NCBI GenBank assembly: GCA_035395685.1
Contig: DAOPBR010000078.1
Location: 1 to 8,102 of the forward strand
Reading direction: 5' to 3'
DNA: 8,102 bases
Source: JAKJGA01 sp029554345
GTDB lineage: Bacteria; Spirochaetota; UBA4802; JAFGJZ01
In this document: piece after piece, positions 1 through 7,173 of the stretch
Layout of the letters: each line of letters opens with the position of its first letter
Numbering within the stretch: the stretch's first letter is position 1
Program-made: the position numbers and the translations under genes
The notes under the pieces: generated by a model
Told to the model about the DNA's origin: nothing
Seen by the model: the letters and a program-made list of their open reading frames with translations, nothing else
The model's database searches: none

Positions 1-10
1 GCACTTAATC

Positions 11-16
11 TATAAT
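11..16 (+). promoter_or_regulatory. Probable -10 box of the GH94 gene promoter
   Basis: A perfect TATAAT lies 32 bases before the start codon of the GH94 gene. Transcription would begin near base 23 and leave a leader of about 25 bases that still contains the full ribosome binding site. The -35 box would fall left of the window, so the promoter cannot be confirmed. No operator or riboswitch is visible in the short stretch present. Confidence 0.5.
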
Positions 17-34
17 TATTACTCAAGCTATTTT

Positions 35-40
35 AGGAGG
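35..40 (+). promoter_or_regulatory. Strong ribosome binding site of the GH94 gene
   Basis: AGGAGG is a full match to the anti-Shine-Dalgarno sequence. It sits 8 bases before the ATG at 49, which fixes that start and predicts efficient translation. Confidence 0.85.
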
Positions 41-48
41 ATTAAATA

Positions 49-2457
49 ATGAAATACGGTTATTTTGATGACGCCGCAAAGGAATATGTTGTCACAAACC
101 CTAAAACACCGGTTAAATGGATTAATTATGTCGGAGGACTTTCCTTCGGCGGATTCGTAGACCACACCGGCGGCTCTCTGATCTGCAAGGGAGACCCTGC
201 CCTAAACAGAATTCTCAAATACATTCCGCAAATGCCTTCATCGGACTTCAAGGGAGAAAGCGCTTATATCCGTTTTAAAGAAAACGGAATTTACAAAGTT
301 TTTTCCCCATACTTTGTTCCCACACTCGACAAGTATGATCTTTTCGAATGTCACGTAGGCCTCGGCTATTCAAGGTTCGTCAGCGAATTTTACGGAATAC
401 GCACCGAAATAACAGTATTCGTTCCGGCAGGTGAATCCCGTGTAATCCGAGATATCAAGATTACGAATAAAAGCGGAAAGGAAATTGAAATAGATTATAT
501 TCCGGTTGTTGAATACACCCACTTTGACGCCCTCAAACAGTTCACCAACGCAGACTGGGTTCCTCAGACGATGCAGAGCAAGGCCCACAAAGAATCCGAC
601 GGAAAGATGGTTCTTTCACAGTGTGCATTCATGATGAAAGGAACCGCGGAAAACTATTTTACGTCAAATCATCCCGTTTCTTCATTCGAATCAGACAGAA
701 AGAATTTTCTCGGAGACAATGAATACGGAACATGGAAAGCGCCTCTATCACTATTTAATGATGAACTTTCAAATTACGAGGCTCTTAGAGGCGATAATAT
801 CGGAGCTCTTCTTCATCATCTCGGCAAATTCGCAAATGGAGAAACCAAGCGCATAATCACTCAGCTTTCACAGACTGCTTCAATTGAAAAAGATATGCCG
901 AATATCAAGAAGTTCCGTGAAGGCGCTAATGTTGATGCGGCATTTGATGCTCTCAAAAAATTCTGGGACGAATATCTCTCCATTCTTCAGGTCAAGACAC
1001 CAGACTCCAACATGAACAGCATGGTTAACATTCACAATCCGCGTCAGTGCTACATGACTAAGAACTGGTCGCGAGATCTGTCTCTTTATCAGCTCGGTTT
1101 CGGCGGACGCGGACTCGGTTTCCGCGACAGCTCACAGGATGTAATGGGGATGCTTTCAAATGATCCGGCAGGCGGAAAGGATCTTATCGTCAAACTGCTT
1201 CATGTTCAGAAACGTGACGGCTCCGCGATGCATCAGTTTTTTCCTTCGACAATGGAAGCCACTGTCGGTGATTCTCATGAGTTTCCGGACAGACCGCATT
1301 TTTACGGGGATGACCATCTCTGGATCATTCTTGCTGTTAACGCGTATATCAAAGAAACAGGAGACATGGACTTCCTTAAAACTGAAATTCCTTTCTACGA
1401 AAAAGACGCTGACAAAAAGCCTCTTGAAAAAGGGACAGTACTCGAGCATTTGAAGCGTGCTGTCAAATTCACATGGGAGAACAGAGGAAAGCACGGACTT
1501 CCTCTTCTTGGATTTGCTGACTGGAATGACACAGTAAACCTGCGCACAGGAGCAGAATCAAATTTTGTTGCACCTCAATTTGGAAAAGCTCTCCTTGAAA
1601 TGATAGATATGATGGAAGCTCTTGGAGATTCTGCGGCAGTCAGCGAATACAAAAAGTACTATAACGAAATGAAAGAAACCGTAAACAAAGAAACATGGGA
1701 CGGAGAATGGTATCTCAGATATTTTGACTGCGACGGATCAAAGCTCGGCTCAAAAGAAAACAAGCATGGAAGCATTTATGTAAATGCCCAAAGCTGGAAT
1801 ATCATGGCCGGCTTCGCAGACAAAGACAGAGCCGTAACAGCAATGGAATCCGTGAGGAAGCATCTCAACACTTCAAACGGAATCAAGCTTAGCGGTCCCG
1901 GATATAATGGTTACGACAGAAATCTCGGCGGAGTCTCAACATATCCTCCGGGAGCAAAAGAAAACGGTGGAATATTCCTTCACACAAATCCATGGGCAAT
2001 GATATCTGAAACCATAATAGGCAACGGCGACCGCGCTTACGAATACTACAATCAGATAAACCCTGCTTTTAAGAACGAAAAAATTGATGAATTTGAAGCT
2101 GAACCTTACTGCTATCCTCAGAATATTCTCGGCAATGAGCATCCGCAGTTCGGACTCGGAAGAAACAGCTGGCTTTCGGGAACATCTTCATGGACATATC
2201 AGGCTGCTACAAAATATATTCTAGGAATTCTTCCTACATACAAAGGACTCGAAATCAATCCTTGTATTCCTAAAAACTGGGATGGATTTTCAGCAGTGAG
2301 AAAATACCGCGGAGCAGTATACGAAATCGAAGTTAAAAATCCTTCTAAAGTATGCAAGGGCGTTAAAAGCATGACTGTGGACGGAAAATCCGTTGAAGGA
2401 AACATTGTTCCACTTTTCAAAGACGGAACTCACAAAGTTGAAGTAATTCTCGGATAA
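49..2457 (+). CDS. GH94 family glycoside phosphorylase (cellobiose/chitobiose phosphorylase-like)
   Basis: This 802-residue protein belongs to glycoside hydrolase family 94 (old glycosyltransferase family 36). These enzymes split a beta-linked disaccharide or short oligosaccharide with phosphate to give an alpha-sugar-1-phosphate, saving ATP. It opens with MKYGYFDD, the usual N-terminus of cellobiose and chitobiose phosphorylases, followed by a beta-sandwich domain. The (alpha/alpha)6 catalytic barrel carries a substrate-site motif GGRGLGFRDSSQD at 352-364 and GFADWNDTVNL at 488-498, where Asp494 matches the family's catalytic acid. STYPPGAKENGGIF and the later SWLSGTSSW match the phosphate-binding C-terminal part of the barrel. 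Length is normal for disaccharide phosphorylases, shorter than cellodextrin phosphorylase. There is no signal peptide, so it acts in the cytoplasm on imported sugar. The usual AGGYSFY and GIGRGMGFRD signatures are altered here, so the substrate is left open. No transporter is present in the window. Confidence 0.92.
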   Translation: MKYGYFDDAAKEYVVTNPKTPVKWINYVGGLSFGGFVDHTGGSLICKGDPALNRILKYIPQMPSSDFKGESAYIRFKENGIYKVFSPYFVPTLDKYDLFECHVGLGYSRFVSEFYGIRTEITVFVPAGESRVIRDIKITNKSGKEIEIDYIPVVEYTHFDALKQFTNADWVPQTMQSKAHKESDGKMVLSQCAFMMKGTAENYFTSNHPVSSFESDRKNFLGDNEYGTWKAPLSLFNDELSNYEALRGDNIGALLHHLGKFANGETKRIITQLSQTASIEKDMPNIKKFREGANVDAAFDALKKFWDEYLSILQVKTPDSNMNSMVNIHNPRQCYMTKNWSRDLSLYQLGFGGRGLGFRDSSQDVMGMLSNDPAGGKDLIVKLLHVQKRDGSAMHQFFPSTMEATVGDSHEFPDRPHFYGDDHLWIILAVNAYIKETGDMDFLKTEIPFYEKDADKKPLEKGTVLEHLKRAVKFTWENRGKHGLPLLGFADWNDTVNLRTGAESNFVAPQFGKALLEMIDMMEALGDSAAVSEYKKYYNEMKETVNKETWDGEWYLRYFDCDGSKLGSKENKHGSIYVNAQSWNIMAGFADKDRAVTAMESVRKHLNTSNGIKLSGPGYNGYDRNLGGVSTYPPGAKENGGIFLHTNPWAMISETIIGNGDRAYEYYNQINPAFKNEKIDEFEAEPYCYPQNILGNEHPQFGLGRNSWLSGTSSWTYQAATKYILGILPTYKGLEINPCIPKNWDGFSAVRKYRGAVYEIEVKNPSKVCKGVKSMTVDGKSVEGNIVPLFKDGTHKVEVILG

Positions 2458-2463
2458 AATTTA

Positions 2464-2497
2464 AAACAAAGAGCTGTTAATCAGCTCTTTGTTTTTT
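2464..2497. terminator. Shared bidirectional terminator between GH94 and kinase genes
   Basis: A perfect 13-bp stem (2464-2476 pairing with 2482-2494) encloses a 5-base loop. On the + strand the right arm runs into a T tract (2492-2497), a classic intrinsic terminator 6 bases after the GH94 stop. On the - strand the same hairpin is followed by TTTTAAATTTT, so it can also end the kinase transcript. The kinase stop codon (2477-2479) lies in the loop, and its last codons form one arm of the stem. Confidence 0.85.
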
Positions 2498-4186
2498 AAC
2501 TGCGTTAAGAACTTCAGTTAAAACTTTTGCCAATTCGCCTGCGGAAAACGGTTTCATAATCAGTCTTGAAATATCTTTCATATCTGTGTTTTCTTTCATA
2601 AGCTCATCACTGTATCCGCTGCATAAAATTACAGGAACGTCTTTTTTGACAGCATGTATTTTTTCTGCAAGTTTAAGTCCGTTCATTTTGGGCATTGCCA
2701 TATCCGTTATAACCGCATCAATGCTCTCCGCATTATTTTCAAAATATGCAAGTGCTTCCATAGGATTTGCAAATGAAACAGTTTTGTTCCCCATATTGGA
2801 AAGAATCTTCTCTCCTACTTTTACAAGCAACTCTTCATCATCAACAAACAAAACAAGGGCATCTTTCACAGAATCAGGATTATATTCTTCTGCTACGACT
2901 GACTTGACTCTATCTGCAGCTAGAGGAAAAAATATTCTAAATGTGGTCCCAATTCCTTCTTCACTATATACTGTAATTACTCCGCCGTGATTTTTCACTA
3001 TACCATGAATTATCGAAAGACCTAGTCCGGTGCCTTTGCCTTTCTCTTTAGTTGTAAAAAACGGTTCAAATATCCTGTCGACTATATCCTTTGGAATTCC
3101 GCATCCCGTATCGCTGACTTCAAGAAGGAAATGCTTTCCCAGCAAGAGCTCCGGATTCTTTTGCATAAGGTATTCATCGATATCGGCATTGCTAGTTCTG
3201 ATGCGAATGTCGCCGGAATAATTCATCGCATGTGCAGAATTTGTACACAGATTTATTATAATCTGACTTATTCCTGCATGATCGGCAAGAACAGTATCTT
3301 CTTCGGCGTTGTCAGTTACTTTTATAGAAACACTTGCCGGAAGAGTTGCCTTTAATAATATAACCGAATCACGGATTATTCCGTTAAAACTTACAGGTTC
3401 ATATTTCTTTTCTGTTTTGTATGTAATAGAAAGAAGCTGTGTTGTTATATCACGTGCTCTTCTGCATGCAGTTATTATCTGATTCAGATTATCCCGGAGA
3501 TCTGTATTATCTTTAACTTCATCAAGTGATATTTCTGCAAGACCCATAATGCCGCCGATAATATTATTGAAATCGTGGGCAACTCCGCCTGCAAGTGTTC
3601 CAATAGCTTCCATTTTTTGAGACTGGTTAATCTTTGCGGCAAATTCCGCTTTTTCAAGTTCAAGCTTTCTTGCTCCGGTCATGTCACGAAAAACGGCTAA
3701 CACATATTTCCGGTTCTCTATTTCTACTGCACTTCCGCTTATATCTGCATAAATAATATCTCCATCATTTTTATGGATCATTACATTATTCAAAAAACGT
3801 ATTTCGCCTGATGCCATCTTTCTCAAGGCATTTTCAAGATTTTCAGCATCTTCTGACGGAAGAGCTGATGAAAATGAAAGCAGCGGATTCTCCGAATGAT
3901 AATCAAACATGTCGGCAAAAGCTTTATTGCAGAATTTGAATTTGCCGCTTTCAAGATCCACAACGATAATTCCGTCGCTAGCCTGGTGAAACAATGCTAT
4001 AAAAAGATTTTTATTTGCTTCAGCCCGCTTGAAAGATTCTTCAGTTTCCATGCGGCTTTTCTCGAGATTCAGCACATGCTCCTGAAGCTGAGTATAATAA
4101 CTCTTTTTTAAAGAAGCATCTCCCATCCCCATTATTTTATTTCTGAGACTATCTTTATCACTGATTCCGTCAGAAGGCTGCGACAT
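2477..4186 (-). CDS. Soluble PAS hybrid sensor histidine kinase with C-terminal receiver domain
   Basis: This 569-residue protein has no membrane segment, so it should sense a cytoplasmic signal. A probable coiled coil (about 25-60) precedes a PAS domain (about 62-170). The dimerisation/phosphoacceptor domain has GGVAHDFNN with His204 as the phosphorylated residue. The ATPase domain shows the N box (Asn312, Asn316), G1 box DTGCG (359-363), F box FEPFFTTK (373-380) and G2 box GKGTGLGL (383-390). A receiver domain follows (about 443-565) with Asp449/Asp450, phosphoacceptor Asp495, Ser523 and Lys545. All key residues are intact. There is no DNA-binding or enzymatic output domain, so phosphate must pass to an unseen Hpt or response regulator, or the receiver regulates the kinase itself. 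The ATG overlaps the end of the ErcA-like gene by 17 bases and has AGAGGA 5 bases upstream, which indicates co-expression. Its role is probably like that of ErcS'; the signal is unknown. Confidence 0.94.
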   Translation of the reverse strand: MSQPSDGISDKDSLRNKIMGMGDASLKKSYYTQLQEHVLNLEKSRMETEESFKRAEANKNLFIALFHQASDGIIVVDLESGKFKFCNKAFADMFDYHSENPLLSFSSALPSEDAENLENALRKMASGEIRFLNNVMIHKNDGDIIYADISGSAVEIENRKYVLAVFRDMTGARKLELEKAEFAAKINQSQKMEAIGTLAGGVAHDFNNIIGGIMGLAEISLDEVKDNTDLRDNLNQIITACRRARDITTQLLSITYKTEKKYEPVSFNGIIRDSVILLKATLPASVSIKVTDNAEEDTVLADHAGISQIIINLCTNSAHAMNYSGDIRIRTSNADIDEYLMQKNPELLLGKHFLLEVSDTGCGIPKDIVDRIFEPFFTTKEKGKGTGLGLSIIHGIVKNHGGVITVYSEEGIGTTFRIFFPLAADRVKSVVAEEYNPDSVKDALVLFVDDEELLVKVGEKILSNMGNKTVSFANPMEALAYFENNAESIDAVITDMAMPKMNGLKLAEKIHAVKKDVPVILCSGYSDELMKENTDMKDISRLIMKPFSAGELAKVLTEVLNAVKKQRAD

Positions 4187-5336
4187 ACAGTTCCTCTATT
4201 TCGGATTTCAATGCCTCGCGCGGATTTGTAACTATACAGATATCTGAAAGAGCATAATCCGCAAGAAAAGGTATTTCATCCTTTTTTAAACCGAGTGCTG
4301 AAAATCCGTGGCGGATCCCCGAGTCGTAACGCAACTTGCCAATAGATTCCGTCAGAGCATTTTTTATCTGAGAGTCAGTCATTCCTTTAGTTTCAATACC
4401 CATCGCTGATGCAAGGTCATTATATTTTTCATGCGCACTTTCATAATTATAATTTACCGCATGCTCAAGAAGAATTGCATTACATTCTCCATGTCTAAGA
4501 TCGAGAAATCCTCCAAGAGCGTGAGCCATTGCATGAACAATTCCCAGACTCGCGTTTGAAAAAGCAAGACCGGCAAGAAGACTTCCAAGCATCATGTTAT
4601 CCGCTTCCTCTCCTTTACCTCCGCATTTAATCATTCCGACAAGATTTTTGCGAATGAGTTCTACTGCACGTAAAGCATTTAGATCGGTTATGGGAGAACT
4701 TGCATTTGATACATACGCTTCAAATGCATGAACAAGTGCGTCCATTCCCGTTTCTGCCGTAAGTTTCGCATCCATTGTAGAAAGAGTCACGGGATCAATC
4801 AATGCGGCGTCAGGAACCAGAATTTTGCTGACAATTGCCATTTTTACTTTTCTTACAGAATCAAGTATAATCGAAAACTGCGAAATATCAGCAGAAGTAC
4901 CGGAAGTTGTCGGAATACAAACCAATGGCGGACCCGGCAAAGGGATTTTGTCCACACCTTCAAATTCCGAAATATGGCTTTTATTGATACATACTATTCC
5001 GATTCCTTTTGCACAATCCATCGGACTGCCGCCGCCGACTGCTACAATCATATCGCATGACTCTTTCTGATATATTTCGGCACCTGTCATAACTTCACAG
5101 TCACGCGGATTCGGAGAAACATCTGTGAATAGAACATGAGGAATATGAGTGTCTTTTATTTGTTTTTCAACAACCGAAACCCATCCTGCATTCATTACTC
5201 CTGGATCTGAAACTAGAAGTATTTTCTTCACCCCAAGATTTTTAATGTAACGTGAGAGCATCGGAATAGCACCGCTGCCGAACAAAAATTCCGGCGCAAC
5301 AAACTTTCTAAGAGGAATAGAAGAATATTCTTTCAT
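4170..5336 (-). CDS. ercA: Iron-type alcohol dehydrogenase-like protein of the ErcA regulatory type
   Basis: This 388-residue protein is a full-length group III (iron-containing) alcohol dehydrogenase. The nucleotide-binding part carries GGGSPMDCAKG (101-111) and IPTTSGTSAD (141-150). Likely metal ligands are all present: Asp199 and His203 (GMDALVHAFEAY), His268 (GIVHAMAHALGG) and His282 (RHGECNA). Several stretches, notably LRKFVAPE near the N-terminus, the DVSPNPR segment, the VPDAALIDP segment and the C-terminal TNPRE region, agree with my memory of Pseudomonas aeruginosa ErcA. That protein is an iron-ADH homologue required for regulation of ethanol use and is encoded beside a sensor kinase. 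Here too the next gene is a sensor kinase, overlapping by 17 bases. Whether the protein still oxidises an alcohol is unknown, since the catalytic site looks intact. The start has AGGCGG 7 bases upstream. An ordinary fermentative NAD-dependent alcohol dehydrogenase is the alternative. Confidence 0.9.
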   Translation of the reverse strand: MKEYSSIPLRKFVAPEFLFGSGAIPMLSRYIKNLGVKKILLVSDPGVMNAGWVSVVEKQIKDTHIPHVLFTDVSPNPRDCEVMTGAEIYQKESCDMIVAVGGGSPMDCAKGIGIVCINKSHISEFEGVDKIPLPGPPLVCIPTTSGTSADISQFSIILDSVRKVKMAIVSKILVPDAALIDPVTLSTMDAKLTAETGMDALVHAFEAYVSNASSPITDLNALRAVELIRKNLVGMIKCGGKGEEADNMMLGSLLAGLAFSNASLGIVHAMAHALGGFLDLRHGECNAILLEHAVNYNYESAHEKYNDLASAMGIETKGMTDSQIKNALTESIGKLRYDSGIRHGFSALGLKKDEIPFLADYALSDICIVTNPREALKSEIEELYVAAF

Positions 5337-5342
5337 ATCTAA

Positions 5343-5374
5343 ACCGCCTAACGCATTTTAGTGCGTTAAACGGT
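5343..5374. promoter_or_regulatory. Palindromic operator candidate over the ercA promoter
   Basis: An inverted repeat TAACGCA-N6-TGCGTTA (5349-5355 and 5362-5368) is extended, after a 2-base mismatch on each side, by ACCG (5343-5346) and CGGT (5371-5374). This gives 11 matched pairs around one centre. The centre contains the -10 box of the gene. A dimeric regulator bound here would block RNA polymerase, so repression is the simplest reading. A further AACGC-like half site lies at about 5406-5412. In RNA only part of the hairpin would be transcribed, which favours a DNA operator over an attenuator. Confidence 0.6.
5344..5349 (-). promoter_or_regulatory. Ribosome binding site of the ErcA-like gene, at the edge of the operator
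   Basis: On the - strand AGGCGG (one mismatch to AGGAGG) lies 7 bases before the ATG at 5336. The predicted transcription start is at about 5348-5349, so this site would be at the very 5' end of the message, giving a leader of only about 12 bases. Confidence 0.5.
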
Positions 5375-5383
5375 ATAAGTCAA
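5355..5383 (-). promoter_or_regulatory. Sigma70-type promoter of the ErcA-like gene and kinase
   Basis: On the - strand TTGACT (5378-5383) and TAAAAT (5355-5360) are separated by exactly 17 bases, close to the consensus of a housekeeping promoter. Transcription would start near 5348 and read the ErcA-like gene and then the kinase. It lies in the 90-base gap after the EIIA gene, so this pair has its own promoter, though read-through from the operon upstream is possible because I see no terminator there. Confidence 0.7.
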
Positions 5384-5426
5384 GAAATGATAAAATGGAA
5401 AATGAAGGCGTTTAGTTAGACGGACC

Positions 5427-5885
5427 TCAGCGGGCCTGCGCGGACATCAAAATCTCAAAAACCTGCTGAGGATTTTCTGCATTAATAACACTGTCTTTTA
5501 TAGCAGGATCTTTCAGAAATGCCATGATATTGGACAGAAGAGACAGATAATCCTTATGCTGTTTTTCTCCGGCAACAACGAGTATCACCAAATGTACAGG
5601 ATTTCCGTCCATTGAATCAAAATCAATTCCTTTTTTTGACACACCGATTGCATAGGCAATATCTTTGACTTCAGGAATTTTTGCATGCGGAATCGCAATG
5701 TTACATCCGATTCCCGTGCTCATTATTTCTTCACGCTCTTTCAGTGCAGAAACGAGTTTGTCGATATTCGAACAAATTTCGGTTCCCTCAAAAACTTTAG
5801 CAAGATCCTCAATAGCTACAAATCTATCTTCAGAATCTATCTTCTTTATATAATTCGCGCTTGTATACTCGTGAATCGGCTTCAT
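5427..5885 (-). CDS. PTS EIIA domain protein, PtsN/fructose type
   Basis: This 152-residue stand-alone protein is a phosphotransferase-system IIA domain of the mannitol/fructose/nitrogen class (PTS EIIA type 2). The fold signature includes GIGCNIAIPHAK, with His67 as the residue phosphorylated by HPr or NPr. A second conserved histidine is at 110, in AGEKQHKDYLSLLS. Length matches PtsN (about 150-160) and there is no attached IIB or IIC, which points to a regulatory rather than a transport role. It is the last gene of the right-hand operon. Its ATG follows the stop of the gene before it by one base, with AGGAG 5 bases ahead lying inside that gene's last codons, so translation is coupled. HPr, Enzyme I and a sugar permease are not in the window. 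A transport EIIA serving components elsewhere cannot be excluded, so I assign no gene symbol. Confidence 0.92.
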   Translation of the reverse strand: MKPIHEYTSANYIKKIDSEDRFVAIEDLAKVFEGTEICSNIDKLVSALKEREEIMSTGIGCNIAIPHAKIPEVKDIAYAIGVSKKGIDFDSMDGNPVHLVILVVAGEKQHKDYLSLLSNIMAFLKDPAIKDSVINAENPQQVFEILMSAQAR

Positions 5886-5886
5886 G

Positions 5887-6291
5887 TTATCTCCTTTTTT
5901 TCTTCGGAGCGCTGTTATTCTGATTCTTTATACCTGCGATAAAAATTCCTGCTAGTTCGATAGTCACATTTTTCTTTTCCGGAATACTTGAATATATCTT
6001 ATCCTCGGAAATTAGGGTTACAATCTGCTGACCGACCTTGGCAATTACAAGAGGCAGTTTTTTCAGTTTATAAATAGCCGGGATCTGATCTACAACTGCT
6101 TTCGGCAGTTTAGCTTCGGATATTTTGGCCATTTTCTTTTCGATAACAAAAATCGTAACCGTCTGTTTGTGCTGATTAACGACTTCCTGCTGAGCGGCAA
6201 TTTTTTTCGTTATTCTCTTTCTGATTATTTTATAAGCAATAAAACCGCCGATGATAACAACGAGAATTATTCCGTAAACTACATAAACCAT
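5887..6291 (-). CDS. Unrecognised small single-pass membrane protein with basic C-terminus
   Basis: I do not recognise the family. The 134-residue protein starts with one strongly hydrophobic segment (about 3-22), followed by a cluster of Arg and Lys (KIIRKRITKK, 21-30). By the positive-inside rule the rest is cytoplasmic. Residues about 43-122 alternate hydrophobic and polar residues in short strands (KQTVTIFVIEKK, PLVIAKVGQQIVTLI, KNVTIELAGIFIAGI), suggesting a small mostly beta domain with a helix between. The protein ends in PKKKRR. It sits 18 bases after hisG and one base before the EIIA gene, and AGGAG lies 5 bases before its ATG, so it is a genuine operon member. Those last Lys and Arg codons also carry the Shine-Dalgarno of the EIIA gene, so the basic tail may partly reflect that constraint. 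A membrane anchor or partner for EIIA is a guess from position only. Confidence 0.75.
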   Translation of the reverse strand: MVYVVYGIILVVIIGGFIAYKIIRKRITKKIAAQQEVVNQHKQTVTIFVIEKKMAKISEAKLPKAVVDQIPAIYKLKKLPLVIAKVGQQIVTLISEDKIYSSIPEKKNVTIELAGIFIAGIKNQNNSAPKKKRR

Positions 6292-6309
6292 TATATCTCC
6301 TTTGCGCGC

Positions 6310-7173
6310 TTATAAGCGGCAGTTAATTATTGTTGTCTCAAAAATAGCTGTAGCGCCGAGAGATTCGAGCTCATCCATGACTTTAGGAACAGAACCCTTC
6401 TCAACCATCACTTTTACACCCACCCATCCTTCCGTGTCAAGCTTAGATATGGTCGGAGACTTAAATCCCGGTGTAATTTTTTCCGCTTTCGGAAGCTCTG
6501 ATTCCGAAATATTATACTCAAGAATGCTGTATCTTTTTGCTGTTAAAACACCTTCTATACGGCGTTTTGCCTTCTCAATACGCGCATCATTTTTTATGTC
6601 TTTGTTAGAAATAAGAACCGTTTCATATTTGCCGATATCGCAAAAAACTTTGAGATTATTATCTCTCAGACTGTCTCCGGTTTCAACTATGTCTACGATA
6701 GCATCGGCAAGACCGAGTGCAACCATAATTTCAACGGATCCGTTCATTTCGATTACTTCAATATTAACTCCATTCGAAAGAAAAAACTCGCGTGTTATAT
6801 GAGGAAAAGAAGTCGCAACCTTTTTACCTTCAAGCCATTTGAGAGAAGATTCCTGACATTCGTCACGGACAGCCACACACAATCTGCATCTTCCGTAACC
6901 AAGCGAAACAACCTCGTTTACGGAAGCTTTTCTTTCAATAACAAGATCGCTTCCGGTAATTCCGGCATCTACCACCCCGGATTCGACCAGAACAGGGATA
7001 TCGTCTGCACGCACAAAAATAAAAACAATATTTTCGTTAGTACATGTTGCATAAAGGTGCCTGTCTTTCTCTCTGAAGCTGAATCCTGATTTCTGAAGAA
7101 GATCAATAGTCGGCTCTCTCAGTCTTCCTTTTCCCGGAAGGGCAAATCTTAGACGGTTTCTGTCGCTAATCAT
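6310..7173 (-). CDS. hisG: ATP phosphoribosyltransferase HisG, long form with regulatory domain
   Basis: HisG joins ATP and PRPP to phosphoribosyl-ATP, the first committed and feedback-controlled step of histidine synthesis. The N-terminus RLRFALPGKGRL (7-18) and GITGSDL (71-77) are typical, and the PRPP-binding loop is at 157-170 (DAIVDIVETGDSLR). At 287 residues it is the long, self-sufficient form. The ACT-like C-terminal domain, from about residue 213, shows PGFKSPT (235-241), matching the PGxxxPT motif at the histidine-binding region of long HisG. No HisZ partner is therefore needed, and inhibition by histidine is expected. The start codon overlaps the hisE stop in an ATGA arrangement, with AGAGGA 5 bases upstream inside hisE, so the two are translationally coupled. 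No his leader peptide or attenuator is visible. Confidence 0.97.
   Translation of the reverse strand: MISDRNRLRFALPGKGRLREPTIDLLQKSGFSFREKDRHLYATCTNENIVFIFVRADDIPVLVESGVVDAGITGSDLVIERKASVNEVVSLGYGRCRLCVAVRDECQESSLKWLEGKKVATSFPHITREFFLSNGVNIEVIEMNGSVEIMVALGLADAIVDIVETGDSLRDNNLKVFCDIGKYETVLISNKDIKNDARIEKAKRRIEGVLTAKRYSILEYNISESELPKAEKITPGFKSPTISKLDTEGWVGVKVMVEKGSVPKVMDELESLGATAIFETTIINCRL

Noticed and set aside
1156..1494. Overlapping frames of about 100 codons on both strands inside the GH94 gene
   Set aside because: They have no ribosome sites or recognisable motifs, and the GH94 frame is continuous and conserved across them.
2501..2507. TGCGTTA, an extra copy of the operator half site
   Set aside because: It falls in the coding end of the kinase with no partner arm or promoter nearby; a 7-base match is expected by chance.
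5337..5426. Terminator after the EIIA gene
   Set aside because: The only strong hairpin is the promoter palindrome, which has no T tract on the - strand. No intrinsic terminator could be identified.
6302..6802. Open frame of 166 codons on the + strand opposite hisG
   Set aside because: It lies wholly antisense to a well-recognised hisG, has low-complexity Ser/Thr-rich translation and no family resemblance. It is a coding shadow.
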